DNA of 64,000 nucleotides, taken from Viridothelium virens (Eukaryota > Ascomycota > Dothideomycetes > Trypetheliales > Trypetheliaceae). Positions 1 through 10,728 of the stretch are shown here, piece after piece. Numbering within the stretch: position 1 is the stretch's first letter; each line of letters opens with the position of its first letter. A model generated the notes under the pieces. It was not told the origin of the DNA, searched no databases, and saw nothing but the letters and a program-made list of their open reading frames with translations. A program made the translations under genes and the position numbers. The stretch lies in NCBI GenBank assembly GCA_010094025.1, contig ML991840.1:95290-159289 (forward strand), in the 5' to 3' direction.

Positions 1-2
1 TC

Positions 3-428
3 GTCGCGGGCGTCGTTGCGGGCGTGCTGTTCATCGTCGTCTGCTACCTTGCCTTCGTCGCCTGGCTCTACCGCCGCCAGCTGCAGCTCTACAAGAACCA
101 TGTCGCGGCGGCACAGCGCCACGCGAATCGCGACCCGAATGCTGAGAAGGGATTCGTCTTGCCGCCGCCCGGACGCCCGAGTAAGCAGCGAGAGGGTAGC
201 CCACGGAGTAGCGATTTTGCGTCGAGTAGTCAGACGGCGACGGCGGGGACGGGAGGGCCCGGCACGGGGCCTGGGACGGTGGGGAGTGCGAGTGCGAGTC
301 AGCGGTATGAGGCGGTGAGGAGGGATAGTGAGAGCGATTCGGAGGATTTGTTGGCGGGGAGAGAGCCGACGTTTTGGGGGACGGCGTTGAATCCGAGGAG
401 GAGTTTGAGGGTGATTAATAGGGATTGA
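3..428 (+). CDS. C-terminal fragment of a single-pass membrane protein, probably a kelch-repeat type (5' end outside window)
   Basis: The reading frame is open from the left window edge to a TGA at 426-428, so the true start lies outside and only about 141 residues are visible. The fragment opens with a hydrophobic helix (VVAGVLFIVVCYLAFVAWLY) followed by basic residues (YRR), which is a stop-transfer pattern. A low-complexity Ser/Thr/Gly cytoplasmic-type tail follows and ends in NPRRSLRVINRD. From memory, this helix plus the conserved PRRSLRVINRD end resembles fungal kelch/galactose-oxidase-like membrane proteins, whose extracellular propeller would lie upstream. No propeller repeat is visible here, so the family name is an inference. 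The next gene, BUB1, is convergent. Confidence 0.6.
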   Translation, partial: VAGVVAGVLFIVVCYLAFVAWLYRRQLQLYKNHVAAAQRHANRDPNAEKGFVLPPPGRPSKQREGSPRSSDFASSSQTATAGTGGPGTGPGTVGSASASQRYEAVRRDSESDSEDLLAGREPTFWGTALNPRRSLRVINRD

Positions 429-844
429 GCGGGTTGAGAAAGGATTAAGGTGGGAGATATGCATTGGAATATGAAAGGGTGGAATTTTATGATGATTGTC
501 TTCTGGTCTGCTTTCCATTAGGATGGCTCTTCGCTTCTTTTGCCATCCTTTTTGAGATACCACTTTCTAACTTTTGTTCAAAATGGGAGGCGGCACGCAC
601 ACGGAACTGCCGATTCTGGCGTTGCATGTTATGACTTGCTTTGTAAATAATGACCCACCATGCAGCAGCACAAATACGAGACTGCAACGCAAATCAATTC
701 TGAAATACGACTACGGAACGACTACGAAATGAGTTGGAGTGACGAAAGATATATCCACAAAGTACAACGAGAATGAACCAAAGCCGTGCCCTTGATACTG
801 AACTCCAATGCTAGTCTCAACTTGCAAGAGAAGCCATTTGCTTA
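429..844. other. Intergenic region between two convergent 3' ends
   Basis: This stretch of about 416 nt holds the 3' flanks of the truncated membrane-protein gene and of BUB1. I see no coding frame with family similarity, no RNA gene and no repeat. Confidence 0.5.
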
Positions 845-3800
845 TTAACCACGCCTCCTCTCCTTTATCAAACCCTCCATTCTCCGAATCGTCCCTTTCA
901 AACCCATTCCCTTCTCGCAATTCTCCGCTAACCATTCTTCCATCTTCTCCCTCACTCCCTTCAGTCCCTTCAAGACCGGCAACCTGCCGCCTTCCTCCCG
1001 CTCCACCATCTTCGCCGAATTCAACAGGAGCTCAAAACACTGGCTCCAAATCTCCGTCTGCCAATACCTCTTCAGACCTTCCTTGATCTTATACCTCTTA
1101 TTGCTCGCTCCCGCTCCCACCCCGCCCACGATCCCTGCGTCCGCCGATTTCTCCACCACCGTCTCGATATACTTCCCAAACAGCAGCGAATAGACACATC
1201 CCGCGAGCCCATGATAGTCCGCCTGATACGTCCACGGTCTCAATTCGCGCATCTCCGCACAGTCCGTTTCTGCCGTGGGCCAGTCGGCGACGAACTGCAC
1301 ACTCGCAGGAAAAGCCCTCGTATCGATGCCGCGTCCAAAGTCAATCAGCGTCACGCCCTTCCGACTCCAGCCCCCCGCGCCAGAAGCCTGATACTGGCTC
1401 TCCCACGGCTCGCCATGACGCGAAGAGGACAGCGACGCAGCCGACGAGTGTGTCCCTGCCACCTCATCAAACCGCACCAGCACGTTATCCGGCTTCAGAT
1501 CCCCGTGGATGATCCCCTGCCGATGCAGCGCCTCCACCGTGCGCAGCATCTCCGCAGCGAGGAACATCGCGAGGGTCTCGTCAACACCTGGGCTCGCGCC
1601 GCTGCCCGCCCCGGCTTTAGCTGATTCCGACCGGGCTAGGTTCACGAGGTCGAGCAGCGTGCCTTGGTCGTGGTAGGCTTCGACGAGGAAGCATTCGTTG
1701 CGGTAGAGGTGCATTTCGTGCGCGTGGATGATGCTGTCGGCGGCACGGTGCACGCCGAGCCGACGGTGGGCGGCGCGGATGATGTAGAATTCCCATGCTG
1801 TTGGCGGGTCTTCGCTCTTGATTGCTTCGAGCTGTTGCCGGTGCGTTCTGGCGAAGGCGCCTTGGCCCATTTTGGCAGGCTCGTTGCTGCTGTTGGTGGA
1901 TTCGTCTTCGATAGTGGACGTGTCTTCTGTGGCTGTGGAGCTTTCGACAAGGTATACTGGGGCGAAGGCGCCCTTGCCAAGTTCACGCTTGACAGTGTAG
2001 CTACGCTCCGCATTCGGAAAGTGCAGAGTGGGTGGAGGTGCGACAGTCGCGGCATTTTTCTCGACAGCTCCACTCTTCCGTGCTTTGGCGAGGGCCTTCA
2101 CGAATTTGTTGATATCGGGCAGACGGTTTGAGTCTTCTGTTCTGTGGTCATGAAAGCCGTCAAAGTTGTATAGAGGTGGCTGAACTTGTTCGAGTATAGT
2201 CTTGCGAATGTTCTCGTCGACAGGATTACACTGTAGATCAGTGATGATCGGGCCTTTGGGTCTTTCCTCCTTTGCGAGAGGAGCACGAGAAGCCAGCGGT
2301 TTTTTGATAGGTGACACTGTGGATTTTGACTTTTTGGGTCGCGAACCCGTCAGGATTGGCTCAAGTTTCTTGCGCGGAGGCGAAGACTCGTTCAAGACTT
2401 CTTGAAACGGACTGCTCAAGAGCTTGTCGCCCTCGATCTCTGGTATTGTCGGGGTTTTGATTGTCGTCTGGCGGCATGGGGTTTTGGAGTTGAAATAGTC
2501 TTTATCCGTTTTTGCAGTAGCCATACCTAGGGAAGATTCCGTCTTCTCAACAATCGGGGTCATGAACGGTAGTCTGCTCTGGGCAATTTGGTCCGCATTG
2601 CGAAATGGATGCGTAGGTGCTTCAAAATCTTCTGGCGGGAGAGAGACCAATTTCGTTTCAGGGGGAACGTTCTCCGAGTCGCCATCATCGACGGGAGTGT
2701 TAACTTGCTCTTGTGTCGATAACTTGACCTCCTCTGCATCTTGATACACTTCAAAATCGCCGCTGTCAGATGGTGCTATACGTTGGGTTGCATCGTCAAT
2801 CTCTTCTGCTATGGGCAGATGTTTGCTTGCCGTGAACTCGGACCATTCGGCTTCACTCTTGGCATCTGATACGGTATCATCGTGCTGATCATCGTGTTGG
2901 TGCTTCTGTTGATTCTCGATGACTTCTTTGTAAGTCTCCTCACCGAACTCAGCGCGTGTCTCATCTTCACATTCACTGTTTGCACTGGAAATGCGGCATG
3001 TGCCCGTGCTCTCACCAGCACTGGTATAGTCCTCCTCATCGTCACTCTCTTCGCTCTCTTCGGCCTCCTGTTGCGAAGATAGAGGTGCACTGAAAATTCC
3101 ATAAACTTCTTCCATAGCTTCTTTAGTGTTGATTGTCATGGTTGGTTCTGTAGCTCTCTCGCCCGACTTTTTCTTTTTTAGTCTTGGACCTGTTGGAGAT
3201 GCAAGATTCGTCTGTACTACTGGCTGTTAACACGACGGTTGTAAAGGGGTCGGGAAAGGTGCTCACCAGTCTGCGTTTCTGCTTTTATTTCCATCATTTT
3301 TATCTTCCGAGTTCTGTTTGCTTTCTCCTCTCTTCGTAATCTCCTCTCGAAGTCCCGGTCTTCGCGCGGAGCTCCGTTTTCATCAACATCATTCAGCGCC
3401 AACGTTTTTTGAAATTTCTTTTCAAGTGTCTCTGTAGGATTTTCTGTTGCGTGCTTATCATCAAAAGGCATTTCGCCTATTTCTCGGGAATGTGTCACTT
3501 TAGCTTGCGGTTTGCAATCAGTATCTGTTCCTTCTTCCCCTGTCCATGAGTGATCGAGCCATCCTCTGTGCTGCGCTCTCAATTCCTCGAAGCTGTACTC
3601 CTCTAACGGGTCCTCAGGATTAGGATATATAGCATCCAATTTAGCGAAGACAAAATCTATCCTTCCTGTTTTTGGGTTCGGGATGCACTGCGACTTGGGA
3701 AGTGGATTTGGCAACGCATGTCTATATTCATGATTGGAAGATGACTGAAATACAAAAATGCGTCAGAACCGTCAGGATCAAACCTGTAATCGTAAATATG

Positions 3801-4818
3801 GGGAATGGCGAGCCTGGCTGCAGAACTAATGACTCACTTGGTCCTTGAATACCATCATCTTTGACATGCCAGCATTCCGCCGCCCACCTTTCATTGTCTC
3901 CCCAGCCCATGGTCTAGCCTCAACTGTATTCTCTTTCTTCCGCTCGCCTAGCGACTGTATGCTTTCCCAGCCTCGAGGACCTTCGCGTGAACCTGTCCGT
4001 TCCGGCTCGTCCGCATCAGAAAATATTGCTAATTTCTGTCTTGCAGGCTTGGTCGCCGTCCCCAACCCTTCCCTCCGATCTCGCGCCTGTGGGTCTGCAG
4101 TGACATCTTCAGCGGCATGGCTTGAGAAAGGGTCAACCTTTTCAGCCAATGCTGGCCGAGTCGTTGGGAGTGCCGGACTACTGGGCTCGTTGGCCGTCTG
4201 GCCCTTTTCCTCTCTTCTTCTCTCAAATTCTCCAAATTTCCGCGCAAGTCTCTCATGCGGTCTTGCCTGCTTGTCTAGCCCCATCCTATATACCTCTTCG
4301 GCTTGTGTCCACCGTCCTGCACCTTCCAACCATGCCGCGTATTCTTCGTAGTATAACGCCAACAATTCTCCGACATTGTGACGTGCCAGAAAGGCAAATG
4401 TTTCGCGTGGAGTATCGCCGAAGAGACGGATATAATGTAGCCAAAGTTTCAGGTACCGTGGATCATTCTTGTAATGAGGACTGGACAAGAATGTCTTGGT
4501 CGCACGCTCAAGTAGGGGCAGCAGTTGGCTTTGTGGCGTCGCTTGGGCTGACGGATAGGCATCAAGAGTCCATTTCACGTAGCGGTCAAAAACATCCAGC
4601 GGGTCGTCGCTTTCGTCGAGGTTCTGAAGCTCCTTCTCGAAATCTGCTCGGATAGAATCATTGAGAGACTGAGCGTCTGACAAAGACGGCGTCGGGCGTG
4701 AAGCAAGTGGTGAGAGAGTGCGTGCAAGGGCTTTTGCAGAGCGACCGGATGGGAGAGAGCTAATGTTCTCCTTATGATTCTCAATGATCTCGAAGGATAT
4801 AAGATCACCGGATGCCAT
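845..4818 (-). CDS. BUB1: Spindle-assembly-checkpoint serine/threonine kinase BUB1
   Basis: Three exons on the minus strand, 4818-3838, 3744-3267 and 3189-845, encode 1267 aa. The introns start GTGAGT and GTGAGC and end TTTCAG and AACAG, and both junctions keep frame. A KEN box (K16-N18) lies near the start, as in Mad3/Bub1. Residues about 60-210 form the TPR-like Mad3/BUB1 region, for example YLKLWLHYIRLFGD and ALYYEEYAAWLEGAGRW. The second exon carries the conserved DLEAIYPNPE-like segment (AIYPNPEDPLEEYSFEELRA). A GLEBS-like Bub3-binding motif (MTINTKEAMEEVYGIFSAPL) starts near residue 504. The C-terminal kinase domain has a Gly-loop (GKGAFAPVY), the AIK lysine, HGDLKPDN and DFG. Known role: kinetochore recruitment of checkpoint proteins and H2A phosphorylation. 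The length suits fungal BUB1, and all catalytic motifs are present. Confidence 0.95.
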
Positions 4819-5285
4819 ATTGATACGTGAGAAATCAGGATGTCATGTCAGATGTACTCTGAGAGACAAGAAAATCGCTCCGGCATTTAATGCTGGATGT
4901 GACGCATGCGAATGTACAAGAGCGGAAACAAGAGTTGTGGTCGCAACCGAATTGGGAAAGATGTAAACAGTCGTCACGTGATTTTCGGATGCTACGCCAC
5001 CCGACTTCGATGACCGCTTTGTCCAGCCTTCGGAGTTCTCTCGAGGAATTGTGGTGAAATATTGCTTCTTCGGTCATAAGGATGTGCATTCCAAATCTGC
5101 ATATGACCGGCTTCTAGCTTGCACAGTATCAATACGGAGGTACATCTATGGGCGACGACCTTCTTTCAGAGCCCAGAGAAATCAATGGCAGCCAATATGG
5201 GAGAGCAAATTTCACATCTTCAAGAGCAAAATAGGCAACTAATAGGAGAAATGAGTGGGAGACTTCGTGGACTTTCGAATCGAGA
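4819..5285. other. BUB1 upstream region
   Basis: This stretch of about 467 nt lies upstream of BUB1 and downstream of the F-box remnant on the same strand. It must hold the BUB1 promoter, but I recognise no specific site or gene in it. Confidence 0.4.
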
Positions 5286-5914
5286 TCAATGCAGGACACA
5301 CTCGAGCTGCTCGTTCTCCCACGGCGCGTACCTGTCCCAAAACATCTTTTGCTGGTCCCGATGATATGAGTGCGGATTGTAATCGTATCGCAGCGGATGT
5401 AAGCGAAAGATATTGCACTGGAGTTCGGTTCGATAGAAAATGCGCACAATCTGCAGCAACTCTCTCTCAGATGCTGGCTTTTCCTGAGATCTCTCAGGTG
5501 TCAAAGGATAGCCACTGAGGGCCTCTGACGCGAATTTGCCGGCGAAATTGATGCAGGTGATGTGGATCTTGTGAATGCTTGCACCATCTCGAGCCGTCCA
5601 CTTGCGATCGAGAAGGCTCTGACGATCGTCGTGAAACGAGTCGAAAAACTCGCAGGTAGCACGGTAGTCTTGTTGTCTATCTGTGAGGTGTATAGCACCG
5701 CTATGGCTTCAGGAAGCAACTCGACCGAGACTTCATTAGCCACGACCAGGCCGATAACGCGTGCGCTGTCACTAATGAATAAGCTGTAAAAGGCCGGTCT
5801 TGTCAGTACAAGAGCTTTCAGAGTTTGAAAATCTGGTAAAGTCTTAAATATCTGGCCCAAAATCTCGTTGGGGCACTCCTCGAGGCATGAAGCTGCCATG
5901 TTGGGAAGACTCAC
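5286..5914 (-). pseudogene. Degenerate F-box-like protein gene (frameshifted and truncated)
   Basis: An open frame begins at 5914 and reads through an F-box-like segment, CPNEILGQIFKTLPDFQTLK then ALVLTRPAFYSLF. Near 5670 the family-like sequence continues in a different frame (CEFFDSFHDDRQSLLDRKW, KFASEALSGYPLTPERS). It runs to FWDRYAPWENEQLECVLH and a stop at 5286. Adding one base around 5670 would make the two halves contiguous, so I read this as a one-base deletion. No splice pair of suitable length and phase explains it. In related fungal F-box proteins the WENEQL segment is followed by several hundred more residues, absent here, so the 3' end also appears lost. F-box proteins recruit substrates to SCF ubiquitin ligases; this copy looks non-functional. 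A sequencing error at the shift cannot be excluded. Confidence 0.6.
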
Positions 5915-6503
5915 AGAAGAGGATGAAAGATCGTGAGATCAATACTGTAGGATTTAGGAAGACAGCGTCGTCCAATGAGTCATAGCGAAATCTACAGGAC
6001 GTTGGTCGACACGTCGCACTGCAGCACATAGCATTCCATGTCGGCTGTGGAACCAGATCTAGGCAGCGAGGGATTCGCTGTGCCTCACTCCATTTCACAC
6101 TCTGGCCATGACGAGTTAGTTGGGTAAGGCGAGTCGCGTACGCGAGAGCTCACACAAGTAGACCATTCTTCATTGGAGCCGAGCTTAGGTCTAACTAGTC
6201 GTGGACGAGGTATTACCTCCGAAATAGTTTCATCTCATCATGCACCTGCCATCCCGATTCATTCCCATTCCCGCAAAACCTATAAGAAGCCCCGAGCCAT
6301 ACCACCGAAGCCTACAAATCAGACGCCGCAATCCGTCCGGAAAATGCCCTTGTCATACGCCAGAACCGTCAAATCCGCCATCTTGCTAGATAGGCCATGC
6401 ATGTATGCCATTTATTTTAGGCTTCAACGCGTATATCATAGGGATTTTGTGCTTGAGGGCTCGTATGTGCCATGCCTGTGCATCATGATCGTGCGAACAT
6501 CAA
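5915..6503. other. Intergenic region, nothing recognised
   Basis: About 590 nt between the F-box remnant and the 3' end of CUL3. Short open frames are present on both strands, but none has family similarity or a convincing start. Confidence 0.4.
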
Positions 6504-9314
6504 CTAAGCAAGGTACCGATACGACGGAGTCGCTGCATCTTCAATTCGTTCGAGGTATTCCCGTTCGATGAGGGACTCGATACGCTTTTTGATCATATTG
6601 ACGTCCGGCTTGAACTGCGTAGCGAGCTGGGAGAGCGTCTCTGTTATGAGTTGTTGATGTGAGAGTTCTTTCCGTTGTCTACGAATTTGTTAGTATCGCA
6701 TCTATAAGTTCGGAGACCACGGCACGGGATGAGGATTGAGATCCAACATACTTCATTATCCGCACCACTGCTGCTTCGATGTTGAAGCCGCGACTGTCAT
6801 TGTTTTTCTTCTCAGTCTCCTGCCTCTCCCGGTCTCCCTCTACTTTATTGCCCTGTGACACGACGCCGACTTTGAGCTTCAAAAACTTGCTCTGGAAATT
6901 GTCGTTGAAGCTAAAATGGTCCGTCAGTTTGATGTCCTTGCTCATTGGCTCTTTGGTCAGCAGGCGTGTCTTCGGTGCAACCGCTAGGGATTGCAGATTT
7001 CGAGACAAGTCAGAGATTGGAATATTCGTCCTGGCTTGGATTTCCTCCGTGGTGAGAGTTTCGCCAGGCGGTAAATCATTGAATAGCAAAAGGATGATCA
7101 TGGCATAAGTTGAGACATTGATTTCGTGCTTACGCTCCTTGGTAAGACTGCTCCCCTCCTTTGCACCTGGGACTTTAGGGAACGTGGCGCGCAGATCTGC
7201 AGAGCCAAGATTAGCGTGCCATGTAAGCACACGTCCGGAGTGCTTGTCCGCATAGTATTGCTCGAACCCTTTCTTGATGCGCTCAAGAAGAGGAGGGTAG
7301 GTTGATCGAGCACGCTGTTGACCCTCGTCTCCACCCGAGCCTCCACCTATGGATTCCAATGGCCATGTCATGCTGGTCAGAACCTTTATATCCAGATCTA
7401 TTCTTTTCGGGTCGGGATCACCAAGGCGTTGGACATACTGCCTGTATCCAGATGTAAGGTCTTCAGAGAGCTGCATGTCTCTGAACATGGCCTCTAGCTT
7501 CAGCGTAAAGTTATTTCCCAGTTCAATCTTCATGCGACTAATCATTTGTTTCTCAACATCTGTGCTGACACTCTTAGCCATGAGCAACCTACGGCAGAGA
7601 TGTTTCTTGTAATATCGCTCGAACATATCCTTGTCCTGGATGTAGCGTAGGAGAGTGATAGCCTTATCTAGCACGATGTCGACTTCTTGTTCCGTCTTGC
7701 CCTTGAGTCCCTTTTTCATATTTTCATCAATGAAAAGAGAGATGTACTCCGACGAGCGGGGAAAGGCATTTATGAAGTCGGAGCAGGAACGAGTGAGCGC
7801 GGTTTGGAGTGTCTGGTCAGAGCCAAAGGAATCTCGGTGTATTTTATCGAATTTGTCCTTGAGAGCGAGAACGTCTTCCACCCATTTCAAAGCAGCAAGC
7901 GTCTGTTGATTAGCTACACGCTCGCCAGTCTGTTTAGTCTTGTCTCCACCAGCTTCCTCTTTGTGTTCATCCTTAGCCTCTGTTTCTTTTGTTGGTTGAG
8001 CTTGCGAAGCAGCAATAGCGGCATTATTGACATCGCTACCCATCTCGATCATGCGCTTTTGGATGGCGCGGGTCAGCTCGGCCTTATGCTGGTCTATTCG
8101 CTGGTTAAGGTCAAATACAAGACCCAACTCTTCTATCCGATCGTTGTCAATCATGAACTTGACCCCGCTGTCCATTTCTACGACGTCTTTGATCTTATGT
8201 CTAACAAGCTCATCCAGTACCACAGCCTCAATCTTGGGTTGCGTGCTCTCAGATAGTGTTGATCGACAACGATCTTGCTCCTCTCCAATCCGTCTCCTCA
8301 CATGTTTGCAATAAGTACCGGCATCCGACTCTCGAAGTAATTGGTCGCCTTCTTTTTTGTAGAAGTCTCGACTGGCGTCAAGAAAATCACGCTCAAAGGA
8401 AGTAATGTAGAGCTTTTCCTCCTCGTTCTCGTTGGGTGTTTCGTAAAGAGCCTCCAGCATGTACACGCATGATTTGATAAGGTGTTTGTCAATGATATCC
8501 CCAGCACGGTCCATATATACTTGGTCCAAGACAACCCGGTTGAGAATGCCAAGCATTGTGAGGGAATCATCAAGAGGGTCTACTTGTGACTGGAGGACGG
8601 AGTCGCGGAAGAGCATCATGGCGGAGGCATAAATAGAAGGATGGCGCTGATCGAGGCAATAGACACGATCCTCGATTTGAATGAGCTAAACCCTGTGGGA
8701 GAGTTTGATGAACACTTACCATATACATCAGCACATCCGTTAACATGCTCATGCATGTCTGTTGGTCTATCCAGGCTTCCTTCAAGCCTCGGAGGAATTT
8801 CTCCCCCGCAACCCTTCTCTCGTTTGTAGTGCTGCTCCCAACATCACCATCTGAGTGGGGCAGTAGGGCTGAGGAAAGAAGCGTCTCGAGACGTTGTAGG
8901 ACCTCGTTGCTCAGCCAATCACGCTCGAAGTCTTTCACTTTTTCGTAAAGGCTCTCGCCCCGCTTCCGGAGGACTATCTTGTACGCATTTCGGTAGAGTT
9001 CTTCAAAGGAAAGTTTCGACGCATTCTTGGTGTGGATTTCTCGAAAAGATGCCGCAAGGATGGCCCAAGTGGCGTCAAAATCGAGCTCATCGCCGTTGAT
9101 GCCCTGCAGTATGGAATACATAATCAGTGTCATGTCACCAGCGTATCCTTGCAGCTGTAGGAAAACTTGATTGCGGGCATAATGGGGAACAGAAGGAATA
9201 GGCGAGCTTCGTGAGGAGAAAAGGGGAGAGTGTGTGTATTCGGATATCCTGATGCGTGTGAATACTCACGCGTCGCGGTGCTCTTATTTTCCCCCGCCCT
9301 CCCCTTGCCAGCAT
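6504..9314 (-). CDS. CUL3: Cullin-3, scaffold of BTB-type CRL3 ubiquitin ligases
   Basis: Four exons, 9314-9270, 9103-8720, 8670-6752 and 6678-6504, give 840 aa. Exon 1 is only 45 nt (MLARGGRGKIRAPRR) and ends at a GTGAGT donor; the later donors are GTAAGT and GTATGT. The N-terminal cullin repeats start with REIHTKNASKLSFEELYRNA. The exon 2/3 junction rebuilds the conserved DRVYCLDQRHPSIYASAMML stretch. The cullin-homology region follows (DKDMFERYYKKHLCRRLL). The end is the winged-helix NEDD8 domain, with VRIMK-QRKELSHQQL and IKKRIESLIEREYLER and a YLA terminus. By alignment with human CUL1 K720, the neddylated lysine is K783, whose codon is split by intron 3. The first exon is the least certain part. 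Cul3 links BTB substrate adaptors to the RING protein Rbx1. Confidence 0.93.
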
Positions 9315-9613
9315 TACGACGGCTGGCTGGAGACTCACTCAGAGTACTTTGTGAGGACGTAGTCAAACCAACGAGAGCTGCATTCGAAGGCAAGACAAGT
9401 TGTAAACAAAGTAGAGCTCAGATGTATCGAGATGCCCCACACTCAAACGAGATGTCACAGACCAGACGTTCGGAGAGTGCGAAGCTAGAGGAGGGCAAGT
9501 AAAAGTTCTCCCGACCGCAGGAACATAACTAACGAAGAGAAAATGTGTATTGAATGACCAGGTTGCTAGGCAAAGAACGTGATGAGTGACTAGTGACCAG
9601 TACCTTCGAGAGT

Positions 9614-9633
9614 GCTTAGGTACGTACCTAAGC
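9614..9633. repeat. Perfect 20-bp palindrome in the CUL3/ZIM17 intergenic region
   Basis: The sequence GCTTAGGTACGTACCTAAGC equals its own reverse complement over all 20 bases, and the flanking bases do not extend it. It lies about 185 nt upstream of the ZIM17 start and 300 nt upstream of CUL3. It could be the site of a dimeric transcription factor or a cruciform; neither is shown by the sequence. Confidence 0.9.
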
Positions 9634-9645
9634 TCGGCGGAACAA

Positions 9646-9675
9646 AGAACGGTAGAACGTAGAACGTAGAACGGT
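9646..9675 (+). repeat. Four short AGAAC direct repeats
   Basis: AGAAC occurs four times at 7-8 nt spacing, at 9646, 9654, 9661 and 9668, separated by GGT or GT. It starts 12 nt after the 20-bp palindrome, in the same divergent promoter. It may be a chance microsatellite or a cluster of binding sites. Confidence 0.8.
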
Positions 9676-9817
9676 GCCTTCCGACCCCAGACCCTGAATC
9701 CGGAGCAGAGCCGCTTTTGTCATCGCTGCGACATTTTTTGTTCATCGCTCATTGCGCTCTTCTCCATTCCGCGTCTAGCTTTCTTTGTTGTTTCTACCAT
9801 CATTTCTTGTTTGCAAC

Positions 9818-10728
9818 ATGCAGACCCTTCGTCCAACAACTCAGCTCATCTCCAGGTGCTGCAAGAGCTCCCCTATCAAATCTGTGACCTCCGCAAGGAC
9901 CTCCGCTCGCAACCTACATCTCGACCACTCGCGTCATCCGAGCCTACTGACCTCTCGAGTCCGCGCTATACCCTCAACTTCCAAGCGAAGCTCCATTCGC
10001 TACAACTCCTCTAACCCTTGCGACTCCTCATCAGAACCCAAGGTCCACCGCCCCATCGACTCCGATGCTCCGGGCCCTTCTGCAACTTCCGAACCATTCA
10101 ACTCAGAAACCTCCCAATACTCAGACTATCAACCCTTAAACTCGCGCTCAGCAGCACCCACCTCACACGCCGGTCCTGTTCCAGTCTCTCGTCCACCTTT
10201 ACCTCCACGCTGGGAGGCCACACATCCCTCCAGCAAGCCATCGTGGGTCACAGAACCCAGCGGTATTCCCGACCCGACGCCCAGCGCCAGACCCGATGAG
10301 CCAGCATACGCGCTCGCGTTCACGTGCAAGCCGAGGGACTATGAGTGCGGGCATCGTGCCTGGCATCGGGTGAGCAAACAAGGCTATCATCATGGGACGG
10401 TGCTAATCAAGTGTCCTGGATGTGGGGGGCGGCATTTAATTAGTGATCATTTGAGAGTGAGTTGCCTCAATAGGACCCTGACTGTGCTGAGTGACACCTT
10501 TCTGGGAGCGTGCTAACGGAGAATGCGTTGCAGATTTTCTCGGATGGCTCGGTGACGATTGAGGACTTAATGAAGCAGAAGGGCGAGCTAGTGAGACGTG
10601 GATCGATTAGTGACGATAGTGATGTCGAGTTTTGGGACGATGATGCGGAGAGGAGGAAAGAGCTAGAGCGGGCAGCGGGAATAAAGCGGAGGGAAGAGGA
10701 GGCAGTGGCACAGGGTTACGTGAAATGA
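9818..10728 (+). CDS. ZIM17: ZIM17/HEP1 (DNL-type zinc ribbon) mitochondrial Hsp70-escort protein
   Basis: Two exons, 9818-10456 and 10534-10728, give 277 aa; the intron is GTGAGT...TTGCAG in phase 0. The N-terminus is rich in Arg, Ser and Thr with few acids (MQTLRPTTQLISRCCKSSP), fitting a mitochondrial presequence. The DNL domain covers residues about 165-215 and has the family core VSKQGYHHGTVLIKCPGCGG, then RHLISDHLRIFSD across the junction and an FWDDD tail. Known role: keeping matrix Hsp70 soluble for protein import. The second zinc knuckle is canonical (C199, C202). The first is not: it reads C170-KPRDYE-C177 instead of CxxC, as if four residues (RDYE) were inserted. The M at 9818 was chosen because the frame upstream of it has no better ATG. 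Confidence 0.88.

Larger units (their letters stand above)
9315..9817. promoter_or_regulatory. Divergent CUL3 / ZIM17 promoter region
   Basis: About 503 nt separate two head-to-head genes, so the regulatory sites of both should lie here. Two patterns stand out: a perfect 20-bp palindrome at 9614-9633 and four AGAAC units at 9646-9675. Their function is unknown. Confidence 0.5.
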
